NCBI GenBank assembly: GCA_028283655.1
Contig: JAPWKE010000003.1
Span: forward strand, 930,001-994,000
Reading direction: 5' to 3'
DNA from: Acidobacteriaceae bacterium
GTDB lineage: Bacteria > Acidobacteriota > Terriglobia > Terriglobales > Acidobacteriaceae
Length of the DNA stretch: 64,000 nt
Position numbers and translations under genes: made by a program. The notes under the pieces are model-generated. The model had not been told where the DNA came from. It ran no database searches and saw only the letters and a list, made by a program, of their open reading frames with translations. Shown here in pieces: positions 47,312 to 55,700 of this stretch (its first letter is position 1; every line of letters begins with the position of its first letter).

Positions 47312-47686
47312 ATGATGAAACGCTTGATGATGGGCACCGTCGCCGCAGCCGCAGTTCTTGCGCTCTCGACGCCTATGTACGCACAGGTGAAGCAGGACAC
47401 CAAGAACGCCGCACACGACACGGCGGACGCTAGCAAGACCGCTGCCCACAAGACCAAGAACGGCACCGTCAAAGCCTACGACAAGACCAAAGACGGCACG
47501 AAGACCGGCGCGGAGAAGACCAAGTCTGGCACCGTGAAGGCTTACGACAAGACCAAGTCCGGCACCAAAACGGCGGCTGTGAAAACGGCTGACGGCACAA
47601 AGAAGGTTGCCAAGAAGACTGCTACCGGCACGCGCAACGTTGGCCGCCGCATCGAGGGCAAGGAGCCCGTACCGAACAACCCTTAG
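47312..47686 (+). CDS. Small secreted Lys/Thr-rich repeat protein
   Basis: 124 residues from ATG at 47312 with a strong Shine-Dalgarno (GGAGGAAAG). A signal peptide (TVAAAAVLALSTPMYAQ) precedes a highly basic repetitive region. NGTVKAYDKTKDGTKT and SGTVKAYDKTKSGTKT are near-identical units, with further KTKxGT and KKTATGT variants to the end; there are no cysteines or aromatic core residues. The composition resembles LEA-like, histone H1-like or KGG-type stress proteins, but the signal peptide places it outside the cytoplasm, where it may bind polyanions. No family is recognised. Confidence 0.8.
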   Translation: MMKRLMMGTVAAAAVLALSTPMYAQVKQDTKNAAHDTADASKTAAHKTKNGTVKAYDKTKDGTKTGAEKTKSGTVKAYDKTKSGTKTAAVKTADGTKKVAKKTATGTRNVGRRIEGKEPVPNNP

Positions 47687-47710
47687 CCGCACCGGCTGGT
47701 GTTACGCCAG

Positions 47711-48673
47711 CTAGTACGCGCCCTGATGCCCTGTCGAGGCTGCCTGAGCAAACACTCTGCTCCGCGCCCTCTGCAGGGCATCACCGCTTGCTACTACCAG
47801 CGCAATCCAGTAGAAATCCGCTCCCAGCAAATGTAGAACCTGCATCGTGATCGGAGCTAGTGTCAGTACGTCCACCACACCTAGCACCATCTGCAGTACA
47901 GCCAAAGAGATCAACCAGCGCGTAGCCGTGCTCCGCAGCCTCACTGCCAGCCACACAACGCACACCACGCTCACCAGCGCGACCGCAGGATGCATCCATC
48001 GCATGTGGATCAGCAGCGGAGAGTTCGGATCAAAGTCCGCAGCCAGCCCTGCGCGCAGACTCGGTGAAGGGAAGAGTGTATCGGCCAGAGCAGCCACCGA
48101 CCCCGTTGCTCCCGTCACCATCGTGGCAACCAGCGCCGTCCAACTCACACCGCGCAGTGAAATATCGTTAGCAGAAGGCAGCGGCGACTCGCTCGCCTGC
48201 CGAGCCCACCACCACGTCAACGCCATCGCCGCCACCAGCAGCATCGTGTTCGTAAAGTGGATGCACTGGACAATCACGCGCGCAGTCGACGTGTTGCCTT
48301 CGACATACCCACCCTTCACCAGCACCGCGCCCAGCGCGCCTTCCGTAATCAACAGAACGCCTGACCAAACCGCCGCGCGACGTGCCGGATGCAGCTTCGG
48401 CTTTGCCTGAAACACCCACGCAATCATCGCCACGGTCAGCATCACGCAGATGCCCGTCATCGACCTGTGCGTGTACTCAATGATCGTGGCCAGCCGCGGA
48501 TGATGCGGCACAAAGTCCCCATTGCACAACGGCCAGTGATTACCACAGCCCCCACCGGAGCTCGTCGCGCGAACCACCGCGCCTTCCAGGATGACTAACA
48601 CCATCCAGCCAAGCGTAAGCAGAGAAAACGCGGGAAGCCCGCGTCCATCGCGGAGCGAAAAAGAACGGCCCAT
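47711..48673 (-). CDS. ctaA: Haem A synthase (CtaA/COX15 family)
   Basis: 320 residues, eight predicted helices in two similar halves. It oxidises the C8 methyl of haem O to make haem A for aa3-type cytochrome oxidases. The first loop holds the conserved Cys pair CGNHWPLCNG; haem-binding His residues lie in IEYTHRSMTGICVM, VQCIHFTNTMLLVA and LLIHMRWMHPAVALV. ATG at 48673. No cytochrome oxidase or ctaB gene is nearby. It predicts an aerobic organism with haem A-containing oxidase. Confidence 0.93.
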   Translation of the reverse strand: MGRSFSLRDGRGLPAFSLLTLGWMVLVILEGAVVRATSSGGGCGNHWPLCNGDFVPHHPRLATIIEYTHRSMTGICVMLTVAMIAWVFQAKPKLHPARRAAVWSGVLLITEGALGAVLVKGGYVEGNTSTARVIVQCIHFTNTMLLVAAMALTWWWARQASESPLPSANDISLRGVSWTALVATMVTGATGSVAALADTLFPSPSLRAGLAADFDPNSPLLIHMRWMHPAVALVSVVCVVWLAVRLRSTATRWLISLAVLQMVLGVVDVLTLAPITMQVLHLLGADFYWIALVVASGDALQRARSRVFAQAASTGHQGAY

Positions 48674-48764
48674 ACGTCGATTGTACGAGCGCGCCGTCCT
48701 CTGCCGTTGTGCCCCCGGTCACACCCGCATCACCTTGGCACGCTAATCGACCCAGCGGATAATC

Positions 48765-48849
48765 CTCTGCGTTTAGCTCTGCGCTTCAGCCTTCTCCACC
48801 CGCTGAAAGAACCCTTCGCGTAACCTTTGCGCCCGTAGAGCCCTCTGCG
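48765..48849 (-). repeat. Degenerate CGCAGAG-type repeats downstream of proC
   Basis: Within the 206-bp gene-free spacer between proC and ctaA, the minus strand has CGCAGAG three times (48849-48843, 48783-48777, 48771-48765) and the variants CGCAAAG and CGCGAAG between them. The spacing is irregular, so it is not a clean tandem array, but the unit is one transition away from the CGTAGAG heptamers found elsewhere in the window. Nothing else is recognisable in this spacer. Confidence 0.5.
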
Positions 48850-48879
48850 TCGAAGCTTTCACTCCCGGAGTCACAAAAC

Positions 48880-49692
48880 CTACCCAGCCAGCTCCTTCGC
48901 ACGCTCCGCAGCCTTCTTCACCGCCTTCAGCAGCGTAATCCGCAGCCCTCCAGCCTCCAGCTCCAGAATCCCATCCACCGTGCAGCCCGCCGGAGTCGTT
49001 ACTTCATCCTTCAGCAGCGCAGGATGCGCCCCCGTCTCCAGCACCATCTTCGCCGACCCATACACCGTCTGTGCCGCCAACTGCGTCGCAATATCCCGCG
49101 GCAGACCGACGTTCACCCCAGCCTCCGCCAGCGCCTCCAGGATGATGTAAATAAACGCCGGACCCGAGCCCGAAAGCCCTGTCACCGCATCCATATGCTT
49201 CTCGTCCACAATCACCGTGCGGCCCACGGTCTGGAAGATCTTCTCCGCCAGCGCAAGCTGCTCATCGGAAACCCACCGTCCGCGGCAAAGCGCCGTAGCT
49301 CCCGCACCAATCTTGGCCGGAGTATTCGGCATTGCCCGAATCACCGCAGGCTCACCGCCCATCGCTTCTTCAATCGTCCCCAGTTTCGTCGATGCCGCAA
49401 TCGAAAGCACCATCGCCCCCGGCGCAAGCACCGGCGCAATCTGTTTTGCCAGGTCGGCAATCTGCAGCGGCTTCACGCCGAGCAGCACAATCGAAGCTCC
49501 ACGCGCGGCTTCCACGTTGTCGGTGCCAACGCTCACCCCAAGCTGCGCCGCCAGCGTCGTAGCGCGTTCGGCATGCGCCACCGTGGCATAAATCTGTTCC
49601 GGCTTGAACAGGCCTTTGTTCAGAAACGCCTGCAGCAAAATGCCGCCCATTTTTCCGGTGCCCAGCACCGCGACTCGCTGATTCGAAGACAT
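48880..49692 (-). CDS. proC: Pyrroline-5-carboxylate reductase
   Basis: 270 residues from ATG at 49692 (MSSNQRVAVLGTGKMGG). It reduces pyrroline-5-carboxylate to proline with NAD(P)H. The Rossmann motif is VLGTGKMGGILLQAFL, with the family segments VLLGVKPLQIADLAKQI and AVIRAMPNTPAKIGAGATAL. The C-terminal dimer domain has the signature AVTGLSGSGPAFIYIILEAL and TTPAGCTVDGILELE. The frame is open 20 codons upstream without similarity. It is probably monocistronic, 109 bp from the Lol permease gene. Confidence 0.96.
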   Translation of the reverse strand: MSSNQRVAVLGTGKMGGILLQAFLNKGLFKPEQIYATVAHAERATTLAAQLGVSVGTDNVEAARGASIVLLGVKPLQIADLAKQIAPVLAPGAMVLSIAASTKLGTIEEAMGGEPAVIRAMPNTPAKIGAGATALCRGRWVSDEQLALAEKIFQTVGRTVIVDEKHMDAVTGLSGSGPAFIYIILEALAEAGVNVGLPRDIATQLAAQTVYGSAKMVLETGAHPALLKDEVTTPAGCTVDGILELEAGGLRITLLKAVKKAAERAKELAG

Positions 49693-49801
49693 GCAACGAG
49701 TGTAGCGAACCCCGACGCTGCTGACACACATCGTCAGCGCTCGACACCACAATCCCAGCCCGCTATAGCCTTATGCTGCAATAGCCGAACCGAACCCGCG
49801 A

Positions 49802-51052
49802 CTACTCGTACCGCAACGCCTCAGCAGGCAGAATATTTGCCGCATTGCGCGACGGATAAAGCGTCGCCAGCAGCGAGATCAGCAACGAAACGCTGCCCAC
49901 AATCAGCGCATCCGTCCATCGCGGAGCAAACGGCAGATAGCTGATCGAGTACACACTGGCATCCAGCGCAATGAACCGGAAATGCGCCCCAAGAAGGCTC
50001 GCGACGTACCCAATCACCGTCCCGATCACGGTCCCGGTCGCAGAAATCAGCAATCCCTGCCACAGGAAAATCCTTCGCACCTGCCCGGGCGAAACGCCAA
50101 AGCTCATCATTACGGCGATGTCGCGGGTCTTCTCCATCACCATCATCGTCAGCGCGATCAGAATATTCAGCGCCGCCACCACCACAATCAGCGCCAGCAC
50201 GATGAATGTCACCACCTGCTCCAGCTTCAGCGCACGGAAGAGTTCGCGGTTCTGGTCAATCCACGTCGTCGCCGCAAAGCCCGCACCGGCCGTCTTCTCC
50301 AGCACTCGCGCAACTTCCGGCGCGCGGTACAGATCGTCCAGCTTCACATTCATCACGCTGATAAGGTCGGGCTCTGAAAACAGCCGTTGCGAGTCCGAAA
50401 GCCGCATCAGCGCATACGCCGAGTCGTACTGGTAGAAGCCCGAGGTAAAGATTCCCGCGACGCGAAACTTCTGGTACCGGGGGACCAACCCCAGCGGCGT
50501 TAACTCGCCCTGCGGACTGGTTACCAGCACCGTATCGTTCACCTGTGCGCCCAGCGTGTCGGCCAGATCATGCCCCAGCACAATCGGCGGAGCCATCACC
50601 ACCGCAGGAACGCTATCGGTCGCCAGAGGCTCGAGCTCCGCCGCAGAGCCAGAAGTAATGGATGCCAGCAGATTGCCGATGCGGCGTTCATCCGCAGGCA
50701 CAATGCCTTCGATCAACGCGCCCCCGGAGCGCGCTCCACGGCTGACGAGCACCTGTCCATAAAGCCCCGGAGCAACTGCGGTCACATGCGGCACCTTCGC
50801 CAGCCGATCCAGCAGGGGACGCCAATCGCGGATGCCGTCGCCTGCTGTACGCATCAGTTGGATATGCGCCGAAGCGCCCACCAGGCGGTCCTGCATATCG
50901 CGGCGCATTCCGTTCGTAATCGCCAGCGCAATAATCAGCGAAGCTACTCCTGCCGCAATGCCCAGAACGGAAAGTCCGGTCACGAGTCCCACGACGCGCT
51001 GACGGCGTCGGGCTCGGAGGTAGCGGGCGGCAATGAAAAGCTCGAAGCGCAC
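49802..51052 (-). CDS. Lipoprotein-releasing ABC transporter permease (LolC/LolE family)
   Basis: 416 residues from GTG at 51052. The N-terminal signature RFELFIAARYLRARRRQR and the first helix SVLGIAAGVASLIIALAITNGM are typical, as are the MacB-like periplasmic domain (about residues 50-260) and the C-terminal FtsX module with three helices (TRDIAVMMSFGVSPGQVRRIFLW). LolCDE extracts mature lipoproteins from the inner membrane for transfer to LolA. The partner ATPase LolD is not in the window. It is divergent from a VWA protein gene across a 248-bp spacer that holds a candidate small RNA. Confidence 0.9.
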   Translation of the reverse strand: MRFELFIAARYLRARRRQRVVGLVTGLSVLGIAAGVASLIIALAITNGMRRDMQDRLVGASAHIQLMRTAGDGIRDWRPLLDRLAKVPHVTAVAPGLYGQVLVSRGARSGGALIEGIVPADERRIGNLLASITSGSAAELEPLATDSVPAVVMAPPIVLGHDLADTLGAQVNDTVLVTSPQGELTPLGLVPRYQKFRVAGIFTSGFYQYDSAYALMRLSDSQRLFSEPDLISVMNVKLDDLYRAPEVARVLEKTAGAGFAATTWIDQNRELFRALKLEQVVTFIVLALIVVVAALNILIALTMMVMEKTRDIAVMMSFGVSPGQVRRIFLWQGLLISATGTVIGTVIGYVASLLGAHFRFIALDASVYSISYLPFAPRWTDALIVGSVSLLISLLATLYPSRNAANILPAEALRYE

Positions 51053-51133
51053 GTAGAGTCTCAGTCTAACGGGTCAGCCCGTGCAACGACTTTGGCCGTA
51101 GTCCTCCCCGGCTGTTTGTGTCATACTTCTGAG

Positions 51134-51230
51134 TGCGCCTCTGGTCGGGACGATCCCCCACCGGTTGTTCCCTTGATAGGAGGCGCTAAACTTTTCCGCA
51201 AAAGCCCTCGCTCCGGCGAGGGCTTTTGCA
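51134..51230 (+). ncRNA. Candidate structured small RNA or leader with its own terminator
   Basis: In the spacer between divergent lolC/E and the VWA gene, an extended -10-like element (TGTCATACT, 51119-51127) is followed by GCGCCTC (51135-51141), which can pair with GAGGCGC (51179-51185). The loop contains GGGAC and GTTCCC, which can form a second helix. A perfect 14-bp terminator stem (51198-51211 with 51216-51229, loop TCCG) follows, with TTTTGC in its 3' arm. A terminator here ends neither flanking gene, so an independent short transcript or an attenuated leader of the VWA gene is likely. No known RNA family is recognised. Confidence 0.45.
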
Positions 51231-51300
51231 CTTTTCGCTCCATGTACCACCCACAGAGCCTGCCTCCGTCTAAGCTGGTATCGCGAGGTGATTGCTGGGG

Positions 51301-52494
51301 ATGCGTTTGACGATGCGTTTGTGCGGGCGAAGCAATGTTTGGTTGGCTGCCACAGTGCTGGCCGCTGGATTATCTCTGGCGGGCACTCTGCGCGCGCAGA
51401 CGCAGGAACCCGCGTCGCCGCAGCAGAAAATACCTCCACCCACCTCCAGCGACGACGGCCCCGCGACCAGCAACGACGGCATCGTGCTGCCAAAGAAGAC
51501 CGACGAGCAGAAGCAGAAAGACCAGGCCCCACCCGCGCCCGCCGAAGAGAAGGTGCAGAACCCCGACAATCAGACCTTCTCCCTGCGTGTCGACGTCCCC
51601 ATGGTGAACCTCGACGTCAACGTCATCCTCGATAAAACGCACCAGTTCGTTCCCGGCCTCAAGCCCGAAAACTTCCTCGTCGTCGAGGACGGTGTCGAGC
51701 AGAACGTCACCTCGTTGCGCCTCACCAAGACCCCCATCACAGCCGTCATGCTGTTGGAGTTCGCCTCCACCTCCTACCCCTTCGTGCGCGACATGCAGAA
51801 CGCCTCCGACGCGTTTTTCCGCACCATGCAGCCCGACGATTACATCGCCGTCGAGACCTACGACATTCGCCCGCGCATCCTCACCGACTTTACGAACAAC
51901 AAGGAAACCGTCGACGCCGCCCTGAGCAGTCTTGTCATTCCAGGCTTCCGCGAAACGAACATGTTCGACGCGCTCTACGAAACGCTCGACCGCCTCACGC
52001 GCATCGATGGTCGCAAGTACATCATCCTCATCGGTTCGGGTGTGGACTCGTTGTCGAAGCTGACGCTCGACGAGATGTTGGCCAAGGTGAAGGCGACCCC
52101 CAACGTCACCATCTTCACCGTCAGCACCGGTCAGTTAGTGCGCACGCTTGCTGATGGCTACGGCGGTATGGGGCCGATCACGCGTATGACGTACCTGCAG
52201 GCCGACAATCAGATGAAAGCGATTGCGAACATGACCGGCGGCCTCAGCTTCCAGCCCATGTTCCAGGGAGCATTACCCGACATCTTCTCGCAGATCAACG
52301 AGTCGATCCGCAACCAGTACGTGCTGACCTACCGCCCGACTAACTCGAAGAACGACGGCACCTACCGCAAGATCAAGGTCTACCTGGTCGACCGCGAAGG
52401 CAAGCCGTTAAAGATGCAGGATGAGAAGGGCCGGCCGCTCAAGTACTCCGTGATCGCCCGCGACGGGTATCGAGCAAAGCTGCCGGTGGAGTAA
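51301..52494 (+). CDS. Secreted VWFA-related protein (acidobacterial family) with degenerate metal site
   Basis: 397 residues from ATG at 51301 (TTG at 51292 also in frame). A signal peptide (VWLAATVLAAGLSLAGTLRA) is followed by a low-complexity Pro/Asp/Lys region. The conserved pre-VWA strand VDVPMVNLDVNVILDKTHQ and FLVVEDGVEQNVTSLRL lead into a VWA domain. At the metal (MIDAS) site the expected DxSxS reads EFAST (in MLLEFASTSYPF), and the later TDG is replaced by GSG, so metal-dependent binding is doubtful. The C-terminal YVLTYRPTNSKNDGTYRKIK is a family hallmark. Probably a periplasmic or cell-surface protein. Confidence 0.87.
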   Translation: MRLTMRLCGRSNVWLAATVLAAGLSLAGTLRAQTQEPASPQQKIPPPTSSDDGPATSNDGIVLPKKTDEQKQKDQAPPAPAEEKVQNPDNQTFSLRVDVPMVNLDVNVILDKTHQFVPGLKPENFLVVEDGVEQNVTSLRLTKTPITAVMLLEFASTSYPFVRDMQNASDAFFRTMQPDDYIAVETYDIRPRILTDFTNNKETVDAALSSLVIPGFRETNMFDALYETLDRLTRIDGRKYIILIGSGVDSLSKLTLDEMLAKVKATPNVTIFTVSTGQLVRTLADGYGGMGPITRMTYLQADNQMKAIANMTGGLSFQPMFQGALPDIFSQINESIRNQYVLTYRPTNSKNDGTYRKIKVYLVDREGKPLKMQDEKGRPLKYSVIARDGYRAKLPVE

Positions 52495-52510
52495 CAGCTC
52501 TCGTTAATCA

Positions 52511-52560
52511 CGAAAAAGCGAGTGGCCCGTAGTGATTTACTACGGGCCACTCGCTTTTCG
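52511..52560. terminator. Bidirectional terminator between the VWA gene and the DUF1015 gene
   Basis: A stem of about 20 bp: AAAAGCGAGTGGCCCGTAGT (ending 52533) pairs with its exact complement starting at 52539, around GATTT. A-rich 5' and T-rich 3' flanks serve both converging genes. Confidence 0.88.
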
Positions 52561-52573
52561 TTGAGATTATTTC

Positions 52574-53950
52574 TTACGCTTCATCCAGCGTATACATCGC
52601 CAATCCCGAAAGCAGCTTCGGATAGAAGTCCGTCGACTTCTGCGGCATCACTTCCAGGTTCAGGGATATGTCCTTCATCTGCTCCAGCGTTACCGGCTTG
52701 ATCAGGAACGCGACATCCGCGTTTCCGCTGCCCACCTGCGCCAGCGCCTCAGGGGCCTCGCGCAGATAGCGAACGTTCGAACCTGCACGAACAGTCTCTT
52801 CGCTCAGATCGAGCAGCTTCTCCAGCACCACCTTGTGCAGCTGCGTCACGTCGAGTGCTGCCTTGCGTGCTGAAAGCTCTGCTACCAGCGGAGCCACAGC
52901 CTCAGGCTTCGGCGTCAGCAGAAAGTCGCCATCACGCGTCGCTGCGACAAACGCAACGCCAGGCGTGGAGTTCAGCTTGTCCAGCAGGGCCGTCGCGCCA
53001 GGATAGTGGCCGCTCACCGTCGTCGGAATCTCTTCGACCGTAAAGAACTCTTCCGCCTTCTGGGTGAACTCGCGGCCATTGAAGCCGATCAGCCCAAAGA
53101 CCACACGGTGCGTCGGCAGAATCGTAATTCCCGGCGCATCTGCGTTGACGAAGGTCATCATCATCGCCGCTTCCGGGAACGCCGGCACGGGCAGGCCGTT
53201 CTCGTCGAGCTTCGGTTGTGCCGTCTTCTCGTCGATACCAAGCTCCGCAGCGCGCTCCTGCATGTACGCCGTCGACGTCTCGTAGCGGTGGTGACCATCG
53301 GCGATCAGCAGCCACTTGTCGTCCATCGCCGTCAGCACCTGCTTGATCAGCGTCGGATCCGCCAGCTTCCAGACGCGATGCACAACGGCATACTCGTCCG
53401 TGATTTCGAGGTCCGCAGGCTTCGTCGCTTCGCCCGCCTTGGAGCCGAAGATCAGCTCTTCCGCCGTGAACGTCGGGTCGGAGTAGAGCATGTAAATCTG
53501 CTCGCAGTAAGCACGCGTCGCTTTGAACAGCGACAGGCGGTCCGATTTATGCTTCGGAAACGTCTGTTCGTGGCGGTAGACGATCTTATCGGCATAGTCA
53601 TACAGATGACCGAGGCCGATAAAACCGCGACGCTCGCGTACTTCCTCCGTGCCGGGCACGGTGTACGTCTGCGAGTAGCCATAGAGAGCGGGCTCGGCTT
53701 CGGGCTTCAGAATCTCTTCTTCACGCCACTGCTTCAGCGTAGCCGCCGCGCGCGTGTAGACGTTCTCCAGCTCATCATCGGTCGAGTTCTTCTTGCCGAG
53801 GATGACGCGAATCAGGTTATACGGGCTGGCCGCATAGTAAGCCTCCTGCATCGCAGGAGAGATCTTGTCATAGGGCTGCGTAACAACGTCAGCCATGTTG
53901 ACGCGAGTGGTGTCGTAACGGAGTGCGCGGAACGGATACAAGCGTGCCAT
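52574..53950 (-). CDS. DUF1015-family protein
   Basis: 458 residues. The family start MARLYPFRALRYDTTRVNMA, then VVTQPYDKISPAMQEAYY and SPYNLIRVILGK, and the conserved WLLIADGHHRYETSTAYMQE, identify DUF1015 (sometimes annotated as phosphatase- or kinase-like SpoIIAA-phosphatase-related without proof). No signal peptide or membrane helix; cytosolic. The central DGHHR motif, conserved in the family, may be an active site. Function unknown. It is likely transcribed with no partner; 36 bp upstream ends a GT-C-like gene on the same strand. Confidence 0.9.
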   Translation of the reverse strand: MARLYPFRALRYDTTRVNMADVVTQPYDKISPAMQEAYYAASPYNLIRVILGKKNSTDDELENVYTRAAATLKQWREEEILKPEAEPALYGYSQTYTVPGTEEVRERRGFIGLGHLYDYADKIVYRHEQTFPKHKSDRLSLFKATRAYCEQIYMLYSDPTFTAEELIFGSKAGEATKPADLEITDEYAVVHRVWKLADPTLIKQVLTAMDDKWLLIADGHHRYETSTAYMQERAAELGIDEKTAQPKLDENGLPVPAFPEAAMMMTFVNADAPGITILPTHRVVFGLIGFNGREFTQKAEEFFTVEEIPTTVSGHYPGATALLDKLNSTPGVAFVAATRDGDFLLTPKPEAVAPLVAELSARKAALDVTQLHKVVLEKLLDLSEETVRAGSNVRYLREAPEALAQVGSGNADVAFLIKPVTLEQMKDISLNLEVMPQKSTDFYPKLLSGLAMYTLDEA

Positions 53951-53986
53951 GAGTGTCTCTATTCTATCGAGCCGTGGGTTGTGCGG

Positions 53987-55513
53987 TTAGCGGCGCTCGA
54001 AAGCGTCGTAGTTTCCCCGTGAATCTACGGGGTAGTAATGCGCCAGAAGCGCGCGGGTAGCGGAATCTCGAGCAAACCAGGCCAGCAGATCGTCGTGGCG
54101 ATCCTCCAGCACCTGGCAGTGAACGGCGGGGTCGTAGCAGCGGTTCACAAGGATCAACTTTGGCTGCCAGCGTTGAATATCTTCGCGAAAGAAGCGATGC
54201 TGCGCGTCTTCCATCTTCGTCAACTGCTCCGGCGTCATCTTGTGAGCAGCGGGTGCGGTGCCGCTTTCATTGCGAAGAATCGCGGGCAGCATCCAGAGGT
54301 GCGGATACCGCTGCGCGATCGTCAGGTGGAACTTCGCTGCAGGCATCACCGTGTCGTCGACCGTTGTGGTTAGCGTCGCGACAGCGTCACCAGGCTTCAG
54401 CCCGGCAAAGAAACTCGCGTCCGGCTGGTCGATAGGGAAGGAGCGATCCCGCGTAAACGGATAGCCCATGAAGTGCGTCGTCAGCGCCACCGCCAGCACG
54501 CTCAGCGCAGCAGCCGCTGTGGCAACCCAGCGGGGCGTGCGCACGTCGATAGCATCCATTTCCGGCAGCACTAAAGCCACCAGCGCAAAGCTTGTAAACG
54601 CCAGCCCCGGAAGCTGTTGGTAGTACCACCCTGTACCTTGCAGGTAGTAGGCTCCGGTCGCCGCCGCACCCGCCAGCAGCAGAGTTTCCGGCAACGTGCT
54701 CGCGGGCTTGCGAACGAAGTAAAACACAGCCGTAATCGCAAGCAGAATATGCAGTTCAATCGCATCGAAGGCCAGTTGCGGAACCGTGCGATGCCCGAAC
54801 GCCCAGTACGTCTCGCGCAGAAGCGGCAGAATGCTCGAAAGATACAGCGGAGCCAGCGTTCGAATCAGCTCGAAGTACAGCGCGGCTCCCAGCAAAAAAC
54901 AAATCGGCGCAGGCCGCAGCAGGGAACGCAGGCTCCTGCGTCGCAGCAGTAACGCCGCCTCCAGCACGACCGCAACCACTGCCTCCTGCGGCTTCAGAGC
55001 GAACCCCACCATCGCCAGCAGTGCGACCGGAACGCCCATGCTCAGCGGCGTCCGCTCCCCGCGCAACTCGCGGCTGACGAGCAGAAGATACGGCAGCACC
55101 AGCAGCGCCAGAATATGGTCGCGCTGTCCAATATCACGCGCCGGCAGCACGTTGTAGACAACCACAGCCGCAAATGCGAGCATCGCTTTCTGCGTCGGCG
55201 AAAGCCGTGTCAGCAGCCGCATCCCCAGCATCGCCACCGCAGCTTCCAGCAGCAGCAGCAGGGCTTTGCCCACCGTCGCAGACTCAAGATGCAGCAGGTG
55301 AGCCACCATCGCGGGCAGCAGGGAAATCCACACAATCAGCGGCGGGTTGGACTCAAAGAGCGTCGGCCCATAGAGCGTCTCGCCCTGCCGCATATGCTCG
55401 GCCACATACAGCAGCCAAAGTTGGTCATGCCCTGCGGCTGGCAGAAACGCAAGCAGGGCGGCCATAGCCACGGCAGCGGCAGTCAGCCAGACGAAGGTAC
55501 GGCGCAAAAACAT
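53987..55513 (-). CDS. Predicted GT-C-like membrane glycosyltransferase
   Basis: 508 residues with about ten helices and a polar C-terminal domain of about 130 residues. The first extracytoplasmic loop has AAGHDQLWLLYVAEHMR and then LFESNPPLIVW, an Asp/Glu-containing loop like that of GT39/GT83-type enzymes. The C-terminal part (VMPAAKFHLTIAQRYPHLW; VNRCYDPAVHCQ) has a Cys pair. Donor and acceptor are unknown. ATG at 55513. It resembles the proteins at 257-1846 and 8669-10150 in layout (multi-helix plus soluble C-terminus). Confidence 0.75.
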   Translation of the reverse strand: MFLRRTFVWLTAAAVAMAALLAFLPAAGHDQLWLLYVAEHMRQGETLYGPTLFESNPPLIVWISLLPAMVAHLLHLESATVGKALLLLLEAAVAMLGMRLLTRLSPTQKAMLAFAAVVVYNVLPARDIGQRDHILALLVLPYLLLVSRELRGERTPLSMGVPVALLAMVGFALKPQEAVVAVVLEAALLLRRRSLRSLLRPAPICFLLGAALYFELIRTLAPLYLSSILPLLRETYWAFGHRTVPQLAFDAIELHILLAITAVFYFVRKPASTLPETLLLAGAAATGAYYLQGTGWYYQQLPGLAFTSFALVALVLPEMDAIDVRTPRWVATAAAALSVLAVALTTHFMGYPFTRDRSFPIDQPDASFFAGLKPGDAVATLTTTVDDTVMPAAKFHLTIAQRYPHLWMLPAILRNESGTAPAAHKMTPEQLTKMEDAQHRFFREDIQRWQPKLILVNRCYDPAVHCQVLEDRHDDLLAWFARDSATRALLAHYYPVDSRGNYDAFERR

Positions 55514-55700
55514 CTCCTGCCATCATAAAGAGCAATCAGACCTCAACGGATGATTCCAGTGACTCAAAGACGCCAAGTGAACTTGTTGAAGAGAATCAGC
55601 GTCCAATAGAAAGCCGATAAGACCGTGTCGTACATTGAATAGGCGACGAAAGCCTCGGTCAGCGGTTAAAACGTGTTTGTAGAGGGTCGTGAGGGGGGTT

